NCBI RefSeq assembly: GCF_023283485.1
Contig: NZ_JAKILU010000008.1
Coordinates: 62,001 to 126,000, forward strand
Length of the DNA: 64,000 nt
Direction of reading: 5' to 3'
Source of the DNA: Shewanella glacialipiscicola
Lineage (GTDB): Bacteria; Pseudomonadota; Gammaproteobacteria; Enterobacterales; Shewanellaceae
Below the pieces are notes generated by a model. It searched no databases. It saw only the letters and a list, made by a program, of their open reading frames with translations, and was not told the origin of the DNA. The position numbers and the translations under genes are program-made. Shown here in pieces: positions 1 to 9,036 of this stretch (the stretch's first letter is position 1; each line of letters starts with the position of its first letter).

Positions 1-1644
1 TGGATGTTGCCAACGAATTAATGCTTCAGCGCCAGTGCATTGATTTAAATGCAAATCCACTTTTGGTTGAAACACGAGATAGAGTTGATTTTGTGCCAAG
101 CCTATCGGTAAATCACGAATAAGCGTAAGTTCGCGCTGGTATTTCTCATCATCGCCCTGACGATAACTCACCACCCGTAGCTCTTCGAGACAGGCTTGAT
201 TAAGGGCAATTTCGGCGCGGCGCACTAACACATCGACATCGGTACCATTGCCATCAATGACAAGTAAACCTGCCCTTACCGTCAAAGATATATTCGAACC
301 TTGAACAGGAAATGGTGCTTCGAGCATATCCAGTGATTTAAGTAAGTGTTCGGGATGTATTCCTTGGCTATAAAGCAGTAAAAACGAATCGCCATCTAAA
401 CGCGCAAGTAAATCGGGTGTCGGTGCTAATTGCTCTAAGCGGCGCGCAAATAAGATTAATAAGTTATCCGCATTGGCAAACCCAATAATGTCGTTAATAT
501 GACGAAAATGTTTAATATCCAGTAATACCATAACACCGGATAAACCTTGCCCAAGCTCAGCCAAACACTGCTTCGCGGCAAAACGATTAAGTAAACCCGT
601 TAAGCTATCGTGGCGAGATTGATACACTAAATCCTTTTCACGCGCCTCTATATCTTCACGCATCAAAGATAAACTGCTGGCTAACACTTCTAACTCAGCA
701 GGAGCACCTTGAATTTTATTCGGCACCACGCCTTGGCCAATTTTACGCGCGTAGGTCACCAGTTGGTGCACCGGTGCCATCAAACTGCCCGACAACCAAA
801 TGGCAATCACGATAGCCAGCGTTAACGTGATGGCAAAAATAAGCAGCATGTTATTACGTAACTGCTGGTAACTTTGTTGCCATTTAAGGTTCGATTGATG
901 CAACAACGCTAACTGGCTACCATTGCGGTCGTACAACTTGAGAGCCATGGTCAGATGATCTACCGGAATCATTTCACTGGGTATGGTGAGTAAATTAGGT
1001 AACAAGCTCGCTTGCGTTAATACACTCAATTTTTCATCATCGGATAAAGTGGAAGCTATTTCGGTGCGGCCGGTATCTTGATTGACAAAACTGACATCAA
1101 TACCCGTAATCGCTTTAGCTTGCTGGGCCACTTTTTCATCTAACACAAAGCCCATGCCAACCCACGCAATTAAGGTAGGGGCTTTAACTGGTTGCAATAC
1201 AAACTGATAACTTACATGGTCAAAGTTTAATATCGCCATACTGCTAGTGGTCATATCAAATAAAGACTGAATATCCTCTTGGTCAAGCCCAGGAATACTC
1301 GAGGTTAATAATGCCCCCTTAGGTGATAACAACACCACGGCATCGGCGCCAATACGCGAGCCATGATTAGATAATACCGACTCAATGGTCTCTTGCTCAC
1401 CCGTTGCAATCGCCCGTTTAAAACCAAAATCCGCACTGAGCACAGAGAGACTCTGGCTTAGCTGTATACCGCGATTAGATAACACCTCGAGGAATACGTT
1501 AGCGCCAATATCGAGGCTTTTCTGTTGCTGTAAAAAGTTGTCTCTTTGCGTCGCCGTCAACACAGAAAATGCGGTAGCAAACTGCACTAAGGTCAGCACA
1601 ATAAAAAAGACTAAAATGAGCCGAGCGCGAAAACTATTTAACAT
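1..1644 (-). CDS. Membrane GGDEF/EAL cyclic-di-GMP protein, C-terminus cut by window edge
   Basis: Reading from an ATG at 1644, 548 codons are visible before the window ends inside the EAL domain. Order: membrane segment about residues 8-28, periplasmic sensor region to about 262, second membrane segment 265-285, HAMP-like linker, GGDEF domain from about 336, EAL domain from about 515. The GGDEF signature reads DGDSF (near residue 416), so diguanylate cyclase activity is unlikely. The EAL motif is intact (AEALIRW), so a c-di-GMP phosphodiesterase is the best inference, although the downstream catalytic residues lie outside the window. The start overlaps the end of the upstream cupredoxin-like gene by 11 nt, suggesting translational coupling and a shared job. 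Family is certain, ligand unknown. Confidence 0.88.
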   Translation of the reverse strand, partial: MLNSFRARLILVFFIVLTLVQFATAFSVLTATQRDNFLQQQKSLDIGANVFLEVLSNRGIQLSQSLSVLSADFGFKRAIATGEQETIESVLSNHGSRIGADAVVLLSPKGALLTSSIPGLDQEDIQSLFDMTTSSMAILNFDHVSYQFVLQPVKAPTLIAWVGMGFVLDEKVAQQAKAITGIDVSFVNQDTGRTEIASTLSDDEKLSVLTQASLLPNLLTIPSEMIPVDHLTMALKLYDRNGSQLALLHQSNLKWQQSYQQLRNNMLLIFAITLTLAIVIAIWLSGSLMAPVHQLVTYARKIGQGVVPNKIQGAPAELEVLASSLSLMREDIEAREKDLVYQSRHDSLTGLLNRFAAKQCLAELGQGLSGVMVLLDIKHFRHINDIIGFANADNLLILFARRLEQLAPTPDLLARLDGDSFLLLYSQGIHPEHLLKSLDMLEAPFPVQGSNISLTVRAGLLVIDGNGTDVDVLVRRAEIALNQACLEELRVVSYRQGDDEKYQRELTLIRDLPIGLAQNQLYLVFQPKVDLHLNQCTGAEALIRWQHP

Positions 1645-2311
1645 GTAATGCATTGCCTTCAGCATCAAAATGGCCAAATCCCGCAGGCGGCGCCGACGGC
1701 TTAGCCTGACGCTCAATATCTAAAGATAAACTCAATGAATTATGTCCTTGCGTAATGAGTAAATCGGTTGGTTCCGTGGCCATTTTTTGCCATGGATGCC
1801 ACAACTTAACTTTATATTGACCCACTGCTAGGTCATTGAATTGGATCTCACCTTTGTCGTTTGCAACCGCCACCAATGGACTATCGGCAACATAGATAAA
1901 AGCTTGCATATAATCGTGAATATTACAGCCCAGCGCGACTAAACCCGATTTATCGAATAAGATCGGGGCTTCTGCCTGTCCAACATAGAGTTTAAGCTCA
2001 AAAGGCTTTGTTTCTGAAAAGGAATATACATGGTGGCGAGTGCGATCTAAGTTAGGAAAATCCACTTTAGCGCCTTTAGGCACTGCTAATACAAAGGGCA
2101 CAAAGGTTCGATCTTTTTGCGACATTTGATAATGCTGAATATCGGCGACTTGAGTTGGCGTTACCGCAGGAATAAGTTCTACCACGGCATCGGCAATCGA
2201 CAACTGCTGCAAATCAACCACCTTGATATTAAGCTCAGATGCCATAACTGGATAAGTAAACGTCACCGAAGCACTAAGCAGGAGAGAAAATACAATACGA
2301 AATAAAGTCAT
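1634..2311 (-). CDS. Periplasmic cupredoxin-like ('methylamine utilization' type) protein
   Basis: 225 aa with a signal peptide (about residues 1-24, ending VMA-SE). The fold and motifs resemble the plastocyanin-like proteins often annotated 'methylamine utilization protein'. Candidate copper ligands are H93 or H94, then C129, H132 and M135 in the segment GCNIHDYM, a typical Cys-x-x-His-x-x-Met arrangement. No other methylamine genes are nearby, so that family name should not be read as a pathway assignment. It lies directly upstream of, and overlaps, the GGDEF/EAL gene. A periplasmic copper- or redox-binding partner feeding that membrane sensor is a reasonable inference but is not shown by the sequence. 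Confidence 0.75.
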   Translation of the reverse strand: MTLFRIVFSLLLSASVTFTYPVMASELNIKVVDLQQLSIADAVVELIPAVTPTQVADIQHYQMSQKDRTFVPFVLAVPKGAKVDFPNLDRTRHHVYSFSETKPFELKLYVGQAEAPILFDKSGLVALGCNIHDYMQAFIYVADSPLVAVANDKGEIQFNDLAVGQYKVKLWHPWQKMATEPTDLLITQGHNSLSLSLDIERQAKPSAPPAGFGHFDAEGNALHVK

Positions 2312-2453
2312 CAGTTACCTCAAAGACTAACAATACTATGCCCACCAGTATTAGTTAAAAACGCCATGTAAAGTAAACCGTTTCACTTTAATATCGTTTT
2401 AACATTCGTCACTTATATTGAGCGCGAGAGCGATACTCAATCCAATCATGCAG

Positions 2454-2489
2454 CAGTACATCATAACAGTCGTTTCGTATTATGTACTG
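2454..2489. repeat. 8-bp inverted repeat with 20-bp spacer
   Basis: CAGTACAT at 2454-2461 is the exact reverse complement of ATGTACTG at 2482-2489. It lies about 145-180 bp upstream of the cupredoxin-like gene start, so it may be an operator or the stem of a leader hairpin. No T-run follows on either strand, so it is not a standard terminator. Confidence 0.45.
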
Positions 2490-2583
2490 CCAGTAATAGT
2501 AACAAAAAAATCTAATCTAGAGGCGTTAATGGCGCTGTCCTAATCTAAAGAGCTTAACGCTGCTTCTCATCCTGTTGTACCGC

Positions 2584-2614
2584 AAATAAAAAAGGGCTTA
2601 CATAATGTAAGCCC
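2584..2614 (-). terminator. Rho-independent terminator of the RND efflux operon
   Basis: The perfect hairpin GGGCTTACAT/ATGTAAGCCC (2594-2614) is followed on the minus strand by a T-rich run (2584-2593). It sits 35 bp after the RND pump stop codon. Confidence 0.9.
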
Positions 2615-2648
2615 TGATGTAATTCATCTTTCAATAAAGGGGCACAAC

Positions 2649-5600
2649 CTAAATTGCTTTAACCTCATTATCGTTATCGACTTTTTTGCTGCCACGCTTT
2701 GCCAATGCGTAGTAAAACAGCGGCGTTAAGATAAGGCCAAACACTGTCACCCCAATCATACCGGCGAATACCGCCACACCCATAGCTTGGCGCATCTCAG
2801 CGCCAGCGCCCGTGGAGAACACCATAGGCACCACACCCATGATAAAGGCGATAGATGTCATCAAGATAGGGCGTAAACGTAGTCTTGCCGCTTCTAAAAT
2901 CGCCTCCATAGGAGCCATTCCATGATCTTGTTTTTCCTTTGCAAACTCGACAATCAAGATAGCATTCTTCGTCGCCAGCCCCACCAGCACGATGAGGCCA
3001 ATTTGGGTGAAGATATTATTATCACCACCGTAAATTAACACCCCACTGAGGGCTGAGAGCAAAGTCATTGGGATGATTAAGATAATTGCCAATGGCAAGC
3101 TTAAACTCTCGTACTGGGCTGCAAGCACCATGAACACCAGCAAGATCACCAATGGGAAGACTAACAAACCCGTATCACCCGCTAATATCTGCTGGTAGGT
3201 CAGCTCAGTCCACTCATAACTCATGCCGTTTGGCAGCGTCTCTGCGAGGATTTTCTCAATTGCAGCTTGTGCTTGACCTGTACTCACCCCCGCTGCTGGG
3301 CCCGCATTAATTTCTGCAGTCGTGAAACCGTTATAGTGCATCACTCTGTCTGGGCCTGAACTTTGGCTGACGTTGATAAATGAGCCCAACGGGATCATGT
3401 CGCCATTCAGATTGGGCACCTTTAGCTGACTTATCTGCTGCGGGCTTTGACGGAATGCCTCGTCGGCTTGCATATTCACCTGATAGGTTCGACCGAAACG
3501 ATTGAAGTCGTTAACATAAGTCGATCCCATATAGGTTTGTAATGTCTGGAAAATTTGATCAAGCGATACGGCCTGCTGTTTCGCTTTAGTCCTGTCAATA
3601 TCCAGTTCAAGTTGTGGCACATTCACCTGATAGCTAGAGAACACTCCGGCTAATTGAGGATCGGCCCACGCCTTGTACATCACTTGTTGGGTCACCTGAT
3701 ACAAGGCCTCATAACCCAGGTTGGCTCTGTCTTGAATTTGCAGACGGAACCCTCCTATGGTGCCAAGGCCTTGCACAGGTGGCGGCGGGAAGATAGCAAT
3801 AAATGCGTCTTGGATACCGGCAAACTTTTGATTCAATTGCCCAGCAATGGCGTTAGCCGTTAGCTCAGGGCTTTGACGCGCATCAAAATCATCAAGCGCA
3901 ACAAACACCACGCCCGAATTAGGACTATTGGTAAAACCATTAATACTAAGACCAGGAAAAGCAATCGAGTGCGCCACACCAGGATGATTAAGCGCAATTT
4001 CAGACATTTTTTTGATAACGGTATCAGTACGTTCAAGAGACGATGCATCGGGCAACTGAGCAAACGCGACTAAATATTGTTTATCTTGCCCTGGTACATA
4101 ACCCGTTGGAGTGTGAGCAAATTGCACGCCTGTTAGCGCTACCATACCTAAATACACTAGGCCGATAATGCCGCCGAAACGGATCACCTTACGCACTAAC
4201 CAACCATAGCCATCGGATGCACGGCTAAATAAGCGGTTAAAAGGCGCAAACAACCAACTACCGAGCAACTTATCCATGAGACGGGTTAAGCCATCCTTTG
4301 GTGCATCATGGCTCTTGAGCAATAACGCGGACAATGCTGGGCTCAAGGTGAGCGAGTTAATCGCCGAAATAAAGGTCGATATAGTAATAGTCAGCGCAAA
4401 CTGTTTATAGAACTGCCCGGTTAAACCACTCATAAAGGCCGTTGGAATAAACACCGCCGCCAACACTAAGGTAGTTGCCACAATCGGGCCAGTGACTTCC
4501 TTCATCGCCTTTTGCGTTGCCGCAACAGGGCTTAAACCAGCGGCGATATTACGCTCAACGTTTTCGACCACCACAATCGCATCATCGACCACAATACCGA
4601 TGGCGAGCACCAGTCCAAACAGCGACAGCGCGTTGAGCGAAAAACCCAGCAGATGCATAAAAGCAAAGGTGCCAACTAACGACACAGGCACAGCCACCAG
4701 CGGAATAATTGAGGCGCGCCACGTTTGCAAGAACAGCACTACCACTAACACCACCAGCAGCACGGCTTCAAGCAATGTTTTGATCACAGCTTCAATCGAG
4801 CCACGCACGAACACTGTTGGGTCATAAACAATTTCGTACTCTAATCCTTCAGGGAAAGACTGAGATAATTCTGCCATTTTGGCGCGCACATCGTCAGAAA
4901 TCTGAATCGCATTTGAACCCGATGCTTGGAATACCGGAATCGCCACCGCGTCTTTATTATCCAGCAGTGAACGTAGCGCATAGCTCGTCGCGCCAAGCTC
5001 AACCCGAGCCACATCCTTCAGACGATTTACTTCACCATTTTGGCCGACTTTAATGATGATATCTTCAAACTCAGACAGCTCAGTTAAACGGCCTTTCACG
5101 TTGATCAGTAACTGAAAATCAGCACTACCACTGGGCTGAGCACCTAAGCTACCCGCGGCGGCTTGTTGGTTTTGCTCACGTACGGCGGCAATAATATCGG
5201 CGGGCGATAAGCCCAGTGCCGAGACTTTATTCGGGTCGAGCCAAATTCGTAGACTATATTCGCCAGCACCAAATAAACGCACTCCGCCCACACCTTTAAT
5301 GCGTGCTAACTCATCTTTGACGTTCAGCGCAGCGTAGTTAGACAAATACAACATGTCATAACGGTTATCCGGTGACAGTAAATGCACCACCATGGTCAAA
5401 TCGGGTGAGGACTTTTCAGTCACTATGCCTAAGCGTTGTACTTCCTGCGGCAAACGCGGCATAGCGCGATCGACTCGGCTCTGCACTTGGGTTTGCGCCC
5501 TGTCTACATCCGTACCAATGGCAAAGGTAACCGTTAGCGTCATGCGCCCATCAGACGTTGCCTGCGATGACATATACAACATGTCTTCAACGCCGTTGAT

Positions 5601-5807
5601 TTCTTGCTCCAGCGGCGAAGCCACTGTTTCAGCAATCACTTTAGGATTCGCGCCAGGATAGTTAGCAGTCACCACTACTGTGGGCGGCACGACTTCTGGA
5701 TATTCGGTGATAGGTAACTGCCAAACGGCAATCGCCCCAGTGATAAAAAACAGCAGTGACAATACGGCTGCAAATATCGGTCTTTTAATGAAAAACTGCG
5801 ACAACAT
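2649..5807 (-). CDS. RND multidrug efflux pump, HAE1 (AcrB/MexF-like) inner-membrane subunit
   Basis: 1052 aa, the usual length for hydrophobe/amphiphile RND pumps. It starts with the typical MLSQFFIKRPIFAAVL N-terminus. The proton-relay residues are present: two adjacent Asp in GIVVDDAIVVVENVERN (about residue 408) and the Lys in ATKNAILIVEFAKE (about 940). Twelve membrane helices in two groups around two large periplasmic loops are expected for this fold. The upstream gene, 13 nt away, encodes its membrane fusion partner. There is no outer-membrane TolC-type gene here, so a TolC encoded elsewhere must complete the pump. Substrates cannot be read from sequence. Expression is probably repressed by the divergent TetR-type protein. 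Confidence 0.95.
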   Translation of the reverse strand: MLSQFFIKRPIFAAVLSLLFFITGAIAVWQLPITEYPEVVPPTVVVTANYPGANPKVIAETVASPLEQEINGVEDMLYMSSQATSDGRMTLTVTFAIGTDVDRAQTQVQSRVDRAMPRLPQEVQRLGIVTEKSSPDLTMVVHLLSPDNRYDMLYLSNYAALNVKDELARIKGVGGVRLFGAGEYSLRIWLDPNKVSALGLSPADIIAAVREQNQQAAAGSLGAQPSGSADFQLLINVKGRLTELSEFEDIIIKVGQNGEVNRLKDVARVELGATSYALRSLLDNKDAVAIPVFQASGSNAIQISDDVRAKMAELSQSFPEGLEYEIVYDPTVFVRGSIEAVIKTLLEAVLLVVLVVVLFLQTWRASIIPLVAVPVSLVGTFAFMHLLGFSLNALSLFGLVLAIGIVVDDAIVVVENVERNIAAGLSPVAATQKAMKEVTGPIVATTLVLAAVFIPTAFMSGLTGQFYKQFALTITISTFISAINSLTLSPALSALLLKSHDAPKDGLTRLMDKLLGSWLFAPFNRLFSRASDGYGWLVRKVIRFGGIIGLVYLGMVALTGVQFAHTPTGYVPGQDKQYLVAFAQLPDASSLERTDTVIKKMSEIALNHPGVAHSIAFPGLSINGFTNSPNSGVVFVALDDFDARQSPELTANAIAGQLNQKFAGIQDAFIAIFPPPPVQGLGTIGGFRLQIQDRANLGYEALYQVTQQVMYKAWADPQLAGVFSSYQVNVPQLELDIDRTKAKQQAVSLDQIFQTLQTYMGSTYVNDFNRFGRTYQVNMQADEAFRQSPQQISQLKVPNLNGDMIPLGSFINVSQSSGPDRVMHYNGFTTAEINAGPAAGVSTGQAQAAIEKILAETLPNGMSYEWTELTYQQILAGDTGLLVFPLVILLVFMVLAAQYESLSLPLAIILIIPMTLLSALSGVLIYGGDNNIFTQIGLIVLVGLATKNAILIVEFAKEKQDHGMAPMEAILEAARLRLRPILMTSIAFIMGVVPMVFSTGAGAEMRQAMGVAVFAGMIGVTVFGLILTPLFYYALAKRGSKKVDNDNEVKAI

Positions 5808-5820
5808 TATGTGTTATTCC

Positions 5821-7059
5821 TTAACCGCGACTAGCCGTTTCAACCGCTTGCGCCGTCAAATGATCTTGTTTTTTATCGAGCATTAACTGAGCTTGACGTA
5901 TTGCTTCCAGTTTATCGCTGTCGACCATTTCAACCATGTGCGGAGTAATCTGCATTTTAGGTCGCACGCGCTGCATGCCGTTAACAACGATATGGTCTTC
6001 TGCCACCAAACCTTGAGTGACTATGCGTAACCCTTGTACTTTTTCGCCCAAGGTCACGCCGCGATATTCAAGCGTGCCATCGGCGCCAACCACTAACACA
6101 AATTTATTATTAAGGTCAGTACCAACGGCTTTATCATCAATCAAAATACCTTCGTAGGCGCCGCTACCTGCAGTGCGAAGGCGAGCAAACAAACCTGGCA
6201 GCAAGTTATTGTCTTCATTATTAAAGATAGCTCTAACTCGAATGGTGCCGGTTTGCTTATCCATCGCATTATCAACAAAGTCGACCATGCCGATATGTTG
6301 GTAATCGCGCTCATTTGCTAAAGCCATATACACAGGGTTGTCACCCGCGCGCGGATCATTACGCTTATTCTGCGCGGTTAACTTTACGTATTTAAGGTAA
6401 GTTTGTTCATCCACATCGAAATAGGCATACATGCTGGCGGTAGACACTAAGCTGGTCAGCACGCTCTGCCCTGCGGTCACATAGTTACCCGCGGTCACAT
6501 TGGCGTAGGACACGCGGCCATCAATCGGTGCTTGTACTTGGGTATAAGCTAAATCAAGCTCGGCGCGCATCAACGCAGCTTTTACTGAGGCAACAGCAGC
6601 AGCCGTTTGGCGCTTATTTGAATTACGGGTATCAAGCAACTCTGCCGATACCGCCTTTTGATCAAACAACTTATCTGCTCGTTCAAAGTCATTTGTGGCC
6701 AGTTGCTCAGCAGAGATAGCGCTAGCAAGATCTGCTTTTAACCGGGCCACTTCAACCTCAAACACGCTCGGGTCGATGCGAAATAACACCTCGCCCTTTT
6801 TCACTATCGCGCCTTCTTTAAAATTGACAGAGTCGATATAACCCGACACGCGCGGAATCAGCGTGACACTTTCTGGCGCTTGTAAACGGCCGGTAAACTC
6901 ATCCCACTCGGTGACTCGCTCGTGTAAGACTTGGGCAACATCAACCATAGGTGCACTCGGTGCTTGCGCCTGCGGTGCGGTTTGCTCACCACAAGCAGAA
7001 AGAACGAAAGCGGCTATAGCCGTTAACGTCATCATTCGTAAAAAGTTATTCGTCATCAT
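5821..7059 (-). CDS. RND efflux membrane fusion lipoprotein (AcrA/MexE-like)
   Basis: 412 aa periplasmic adaptor that links the RND pump to an outer-membrane channel. It has a lipoprotein signal with lipobox LSAC (Cys23). A biotinyl/lipoyl-like half follows (SGYIDSVNFKEGAIVKKGEVLFRIDP), then an alpha-helical hairpin (about residues 100-165), the second lipoyl half (QAPIDGRVSYANVTAGNYV) and beta-barrel domains. It is the first gene of the operon, 13 nt ahead of the pump. An AAGGA ribosome site sits 7 nt before the first of two adjacent ATG codons. Its promoter region carries three palindromes read as TetR-type operators. Confidence 0.94.
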   Translation of the reverse strand: MMTNNFLRMMTLTAIAAFVLSACGEQTAPQAQAPSAPMVDVAQVLHERVTEWDEFTGRLQAPESVTLIPRVSGYIDSVNFKEGAIVKKGEVLFRIDPSVFEVEVARLKADLASAISAEQLATNDFERADKLFDQKAVSAELLDTRNSNKRQTAAAVASVKAALMRAELDLAYTQVQAPIDGRVSYANVTAGNYVTAGQSVLTSLVSTASMYAYFDVDEQTYLKYVKLTAQNKRNDPRAGDNPVYMALANERDYQHIGMVDFVDNAMDKQTGTIRVRAIFNNEDNNLLPGLFARLRTAGSGAYEGILIDDKAVGTDLNNKFVLVVGADGTLEYRGVTLGEKVQGLRIVTQGLVAEDHIVVNGMQRVRPKMQITPHMVEMVDSDKLEAIRQAQLMLDKKQDHLTAQAVETASRG

Positions 7060-7113
7060 ATTGCAATCCTTAAAGTGGCGGGCATTTCACGCAATTCGAA
7101 CTCAAAAAATACA

Positions 7114-7125
7114 TACCGATTGGTA
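7114..7125. promoter_or_regulatory. Palindromic operator 1 (TACCGATTGGTA)
   Basis: First of three copies of the class TACCRATYGGTA in the efflux promoter region, 55 bp upstream of the membrane fusion gene. It is the copy nearest the efflux gene. The likely ligand is the TetR-type protein encoded at 7453-8076 (inference from divergent arrangement). Confidence 0.7.
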
Positions 7126-7137
7126 AAGAATGTTCTG

Positions 7138-7149
7138 TACTGATCGGTA
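7138..7149. promoter_or_regulatory. Palindromic operator 2 (TACTGATCGGTA)
   Basis: Second copy, starting exactly 24 bp after the first, with one mismatch in the left arm (TACT for TACC). Confidence 0.65.
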
Positions 7150-7185
7150 ATATATAGCGTAAAATGACGTTGTCAATAATTTATG

Positions 7186-7197
7186 TACCAATCGGTA
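7186..7197. promoter_or_regulatory. Palindromic operator 3 (TACCAATCGGTA)
   Basis: Third copy, starting 48 bp (2 x 24) after the second. It matches the first with the central bases swapped and lies 256 bp upstream of the regulator gene. Confidence 0.7.
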
Positions 7198-7452
7198 TAA
7201 ATTTAATTAGCGAACGGATTACTAGAAGGTATTGCATGAGCAGGTCTTAGGAAGAGCAATTGATTTTTATAGCTGATTAGTGAGTGTGAAGGCGTTTAAT
7301 GGCGGTTATACATTGAACGATGAACTTAGCTGCCACCTAGGATGACTAAGTAGACATATTCACTTGTATCGGTGATTAGTCAGCAAGAGTGGCTTTACAC
7401 CAGCTAAACCCATGTCTATCCTAGGGACAATTGAGAATTAAGGAGCCTAATG
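7198..7452. other. Remaining intergenic DNA between efflux operon and its regulator
   Basis: This is the rest of the roughly 390-bp divergent intergenic region. No further operator copy or open reading frame stands out. An AAGGAG ribosome site at 7440-7445 serves the regulator gene. Confidence 0.4.
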
Positions 7453-8076
7453 ATGTCAACCGTCACCCAGACGCCCTGTGTAGGTCGCCCACGCGCTTTC
7501 GACACTGAAGATGCATTAGCAAAAGCTTTAGAAGTTTTCTGGCGCAAAGGTTTTGAAGGTACGTCATTAACGGACTTAACCCAAGCAATGGGCATTAATA
7601 AACCTAGCCTCTATGCCGCGTTTGGTAATAAAGAGCAGTTATTTATCAAAGCAATAGAATTATATGAACAACGTCCCTGTGCATTTTTCTACCCTTCATT
7701 AGAACAAGAAACCGCCTATCAAGTTGTTGAAGCGATGTTATTAGGTGCAGCCAGCTCCTTAGTTGATGAAAGCCACCCGCAAGGCTGCTTGATTGTTCAA
7801 GGTGCCTTGGCCTGTAGTGAGGCGGGACAAGCCATCAAACAAACCTTGATCAATCGTCGCCGCGACGGTGAAATAGCACTCTGTGAGCGCTTGCAACGCG
7901 CTAAAGATGAGGGGGATTTACCCGCACATGCCGATCCTTTACTGCTGGCACGCTACATAGGCACTATGTTGCAAGGTATGGCTGTTCAAGCAACCAATGG
8001 CATTTGTCCAAAGGAACTGCGCAGCGTGGCTGAGCTGGTTCTGACACATTTTCGGGACGCTTTTTCTAAAAACTAA
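7453..8076 (+). CDS. TetR/AcrR-family transcriptional regulator of the efflux operon
   Basis: About 207 aa. The N-terminal helix-turn-helix (about residues 15-60) contains GTSLTDLTQAMGINKPSLYA, characteristic of TetR repressors. The C-terminal ligand-binding half has two Cys in GCLIVQGALACSE, a motif shared with NemR/AcrR-like members that sense electrophiles or drugs. An upstream in-frame ATG exists at 7450, but AAGGAG at 7440-7445 is spaced best (7 nt) for 7453. It is divergent from the RND operon, and the three TACCRATYGGTA palindromes lie nearer the efflux genes, so repression of the pump is the likely role. Autoregulation is possible. The inducing ligand is unknown. Confidence 0.9.
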   Translation: MSTVTQTPCVGRPRAFDTEDALAKALEVFWRKGFEGTSLTDLTQAMGINKPSLYAAFGNKEQLFIKAIELYEQRPCAFFYPSLEQETAYQVVEAMLLGAASSLVDESHPQGCLIVQGALACSEAGQAIKQTLINRRRDGEIALCERLQRAKDEGDLPAHADPLLLARYIGTMLQGMAVQATNGICPKELRSVAELVLTHFRDAFSKN

Positions 8077-8190
8077 CCCTGTATTCCCCGATATAACTGC
8101 TAAGAAGAATATAATCCTAATCATATCCCCCCGATAAGACAATTATCTAACAAGGGGGATATGCAAACGCTAAATATTAACGCTAATGAC

Positions 8191-8619
8191 TTAATTTTTA
8201 ACGGCATGGGTCACGAGTGTGGGATGCAATAAATTGTCATGCACTGGACAACGGTGGCATACCGCATCTAAAAATGTGCGCTTCTGCTCCTCAGTAAGAT
8301 CGGCATCTATACTCGCGTTAATGGCAATATCTTTAAAACCCACAGGGTCATCCGAAGGCTGACCAAGCAAACCAGCACTATTCATCACAGCGCGAACATG
8401 TACGTCAAACTGACGCAACTCAATCTTCTGTTCGCGAGCAACCATCCTAGCAATCGCAGAGATACAACCGCCCAAAGAAAATAAAAACGTCTCTAAAGGG
8501 TTAGCACCTTCATTTGTTGCTGTAGGCTGATCAATCACTAAAAGATGCTCACGGATCTGAGCCGTGACTTTCCAATCTCCAGCCATATGTGTTGTTACCT
8601 CAATTACTTTTTCAGCCAT
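8191..8619 (-). CDS. OsmC/Ohr-family protein
   Basis: About 142 aa. OsmC-like proteins reduce organic hydroperoxides through two conserved Cys. Here the first lies in LGGCISAIARMVARE and the second in CHRCPVHDNLL, which fits the OsmC/YhfA branch. An in-frame ATG exists at 8634, but the GGAG directly after it is spaced 9 nt before the ATG at 8619, so 8619 is the better start. It is a single gene convergent with the TetR gene. A peroxidase role is inferred from family only. Confidence 0.88.
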   Translation of the reverse strand: MAEKVIEVTTHMAGDWKVTAQIREHLLVIDQPTATNEGANPLETFLFSLGGCISAIARMVAREQKIELRQFDVHVRAVMNSAGLLGQPSDDPVGFKDIAINASIDADLTEEQKRTFLDAVCHRCPVHDNLLHPTLVTHAVKN

Positions 8620-8727
8620 TGATAAATACTCCATTAGATTTTATTCAATCAGATTATTCTAATGGTTGATTATATAAAAATCATCGCCTAAGATCACAAT
8701 ACTAATGAGTAATGTCATCGTAGATAA

Positions 8728-9033
8728 GGTTTCCCAACATATTCCTATAAAAGTACTACTGAATATTGTTACCGTCGCCAGCTGATTAACCTATTACTGA
8801 TAGGTCGTATCGATACAGCGTTGATGTTTGATGTAGTCGCAAAGGAATATCTGCAAAAAATGGGAGTAGACCATGATGTTACCCCCGTATTTACAAATCA
8901 TAGTAGCAATATTTATCTCGCATTTTCTAAGCAAAATCCGCAAGCACAGAACTTAGCAAAACAGCTCGATGAAGGCTTATCGCTGCTAAAAACAACCGGA
9001 CAGTATGACACGCTACTCTCAGCAGTTCACTAA
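8728..9033 (+). pseudogene. Remnant of a family-3 periplasmic solute-binding protein (C-terminal part)
   Basis: The open frame runs from 8728 (after an in-frame stop at 8725) to a stop at 9033. It reads like the C-terminal third of an amino-acid-type solute-binding protein: INLLLIGRIDTALMFDVVA followed by YLAFSKQNPQAQNLAKQLDE. This matches the usual 'L...GR.DA...D' and 'AFSK..P...L...L...L' segments. There is no plausible ATG start or signal peptide; the earliest start-like codon is TTG at 8821. The N-terminal two thirds are missing. It is best read as a decayed gene, with expression unlikely. Confidence 0.65.
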
Positions 9034-9036
9034 TAG

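Larger units (their letters stand above)
2312..2648. other. Intergenic region with two inverted repeats
   Basis: This non-coding gap lies between the cupredoxin-like gene and the RND pump. It holds a hairpin at 2417-2441 (arms ATTGAG and CTCAAT with an inner CGC-GAGA-GCG), an 8-bp inverted repeat CAGTACAT/ATGTACTG at 2454-2461 and 2482-2489, and the RND operon terminator at 2584-2614. The first two lie upstream of the cupredoxin-like gene and could be operator or leader elements. No small gene is evident. Confidence 0.5.

Noticed and set aside
4492..4827. 111-aa plus-strand ORF in the RND pump gene
   Set aside because: It lies wholly antisense to a well-supported gene, has no ribosome site and a shadow-like composition.
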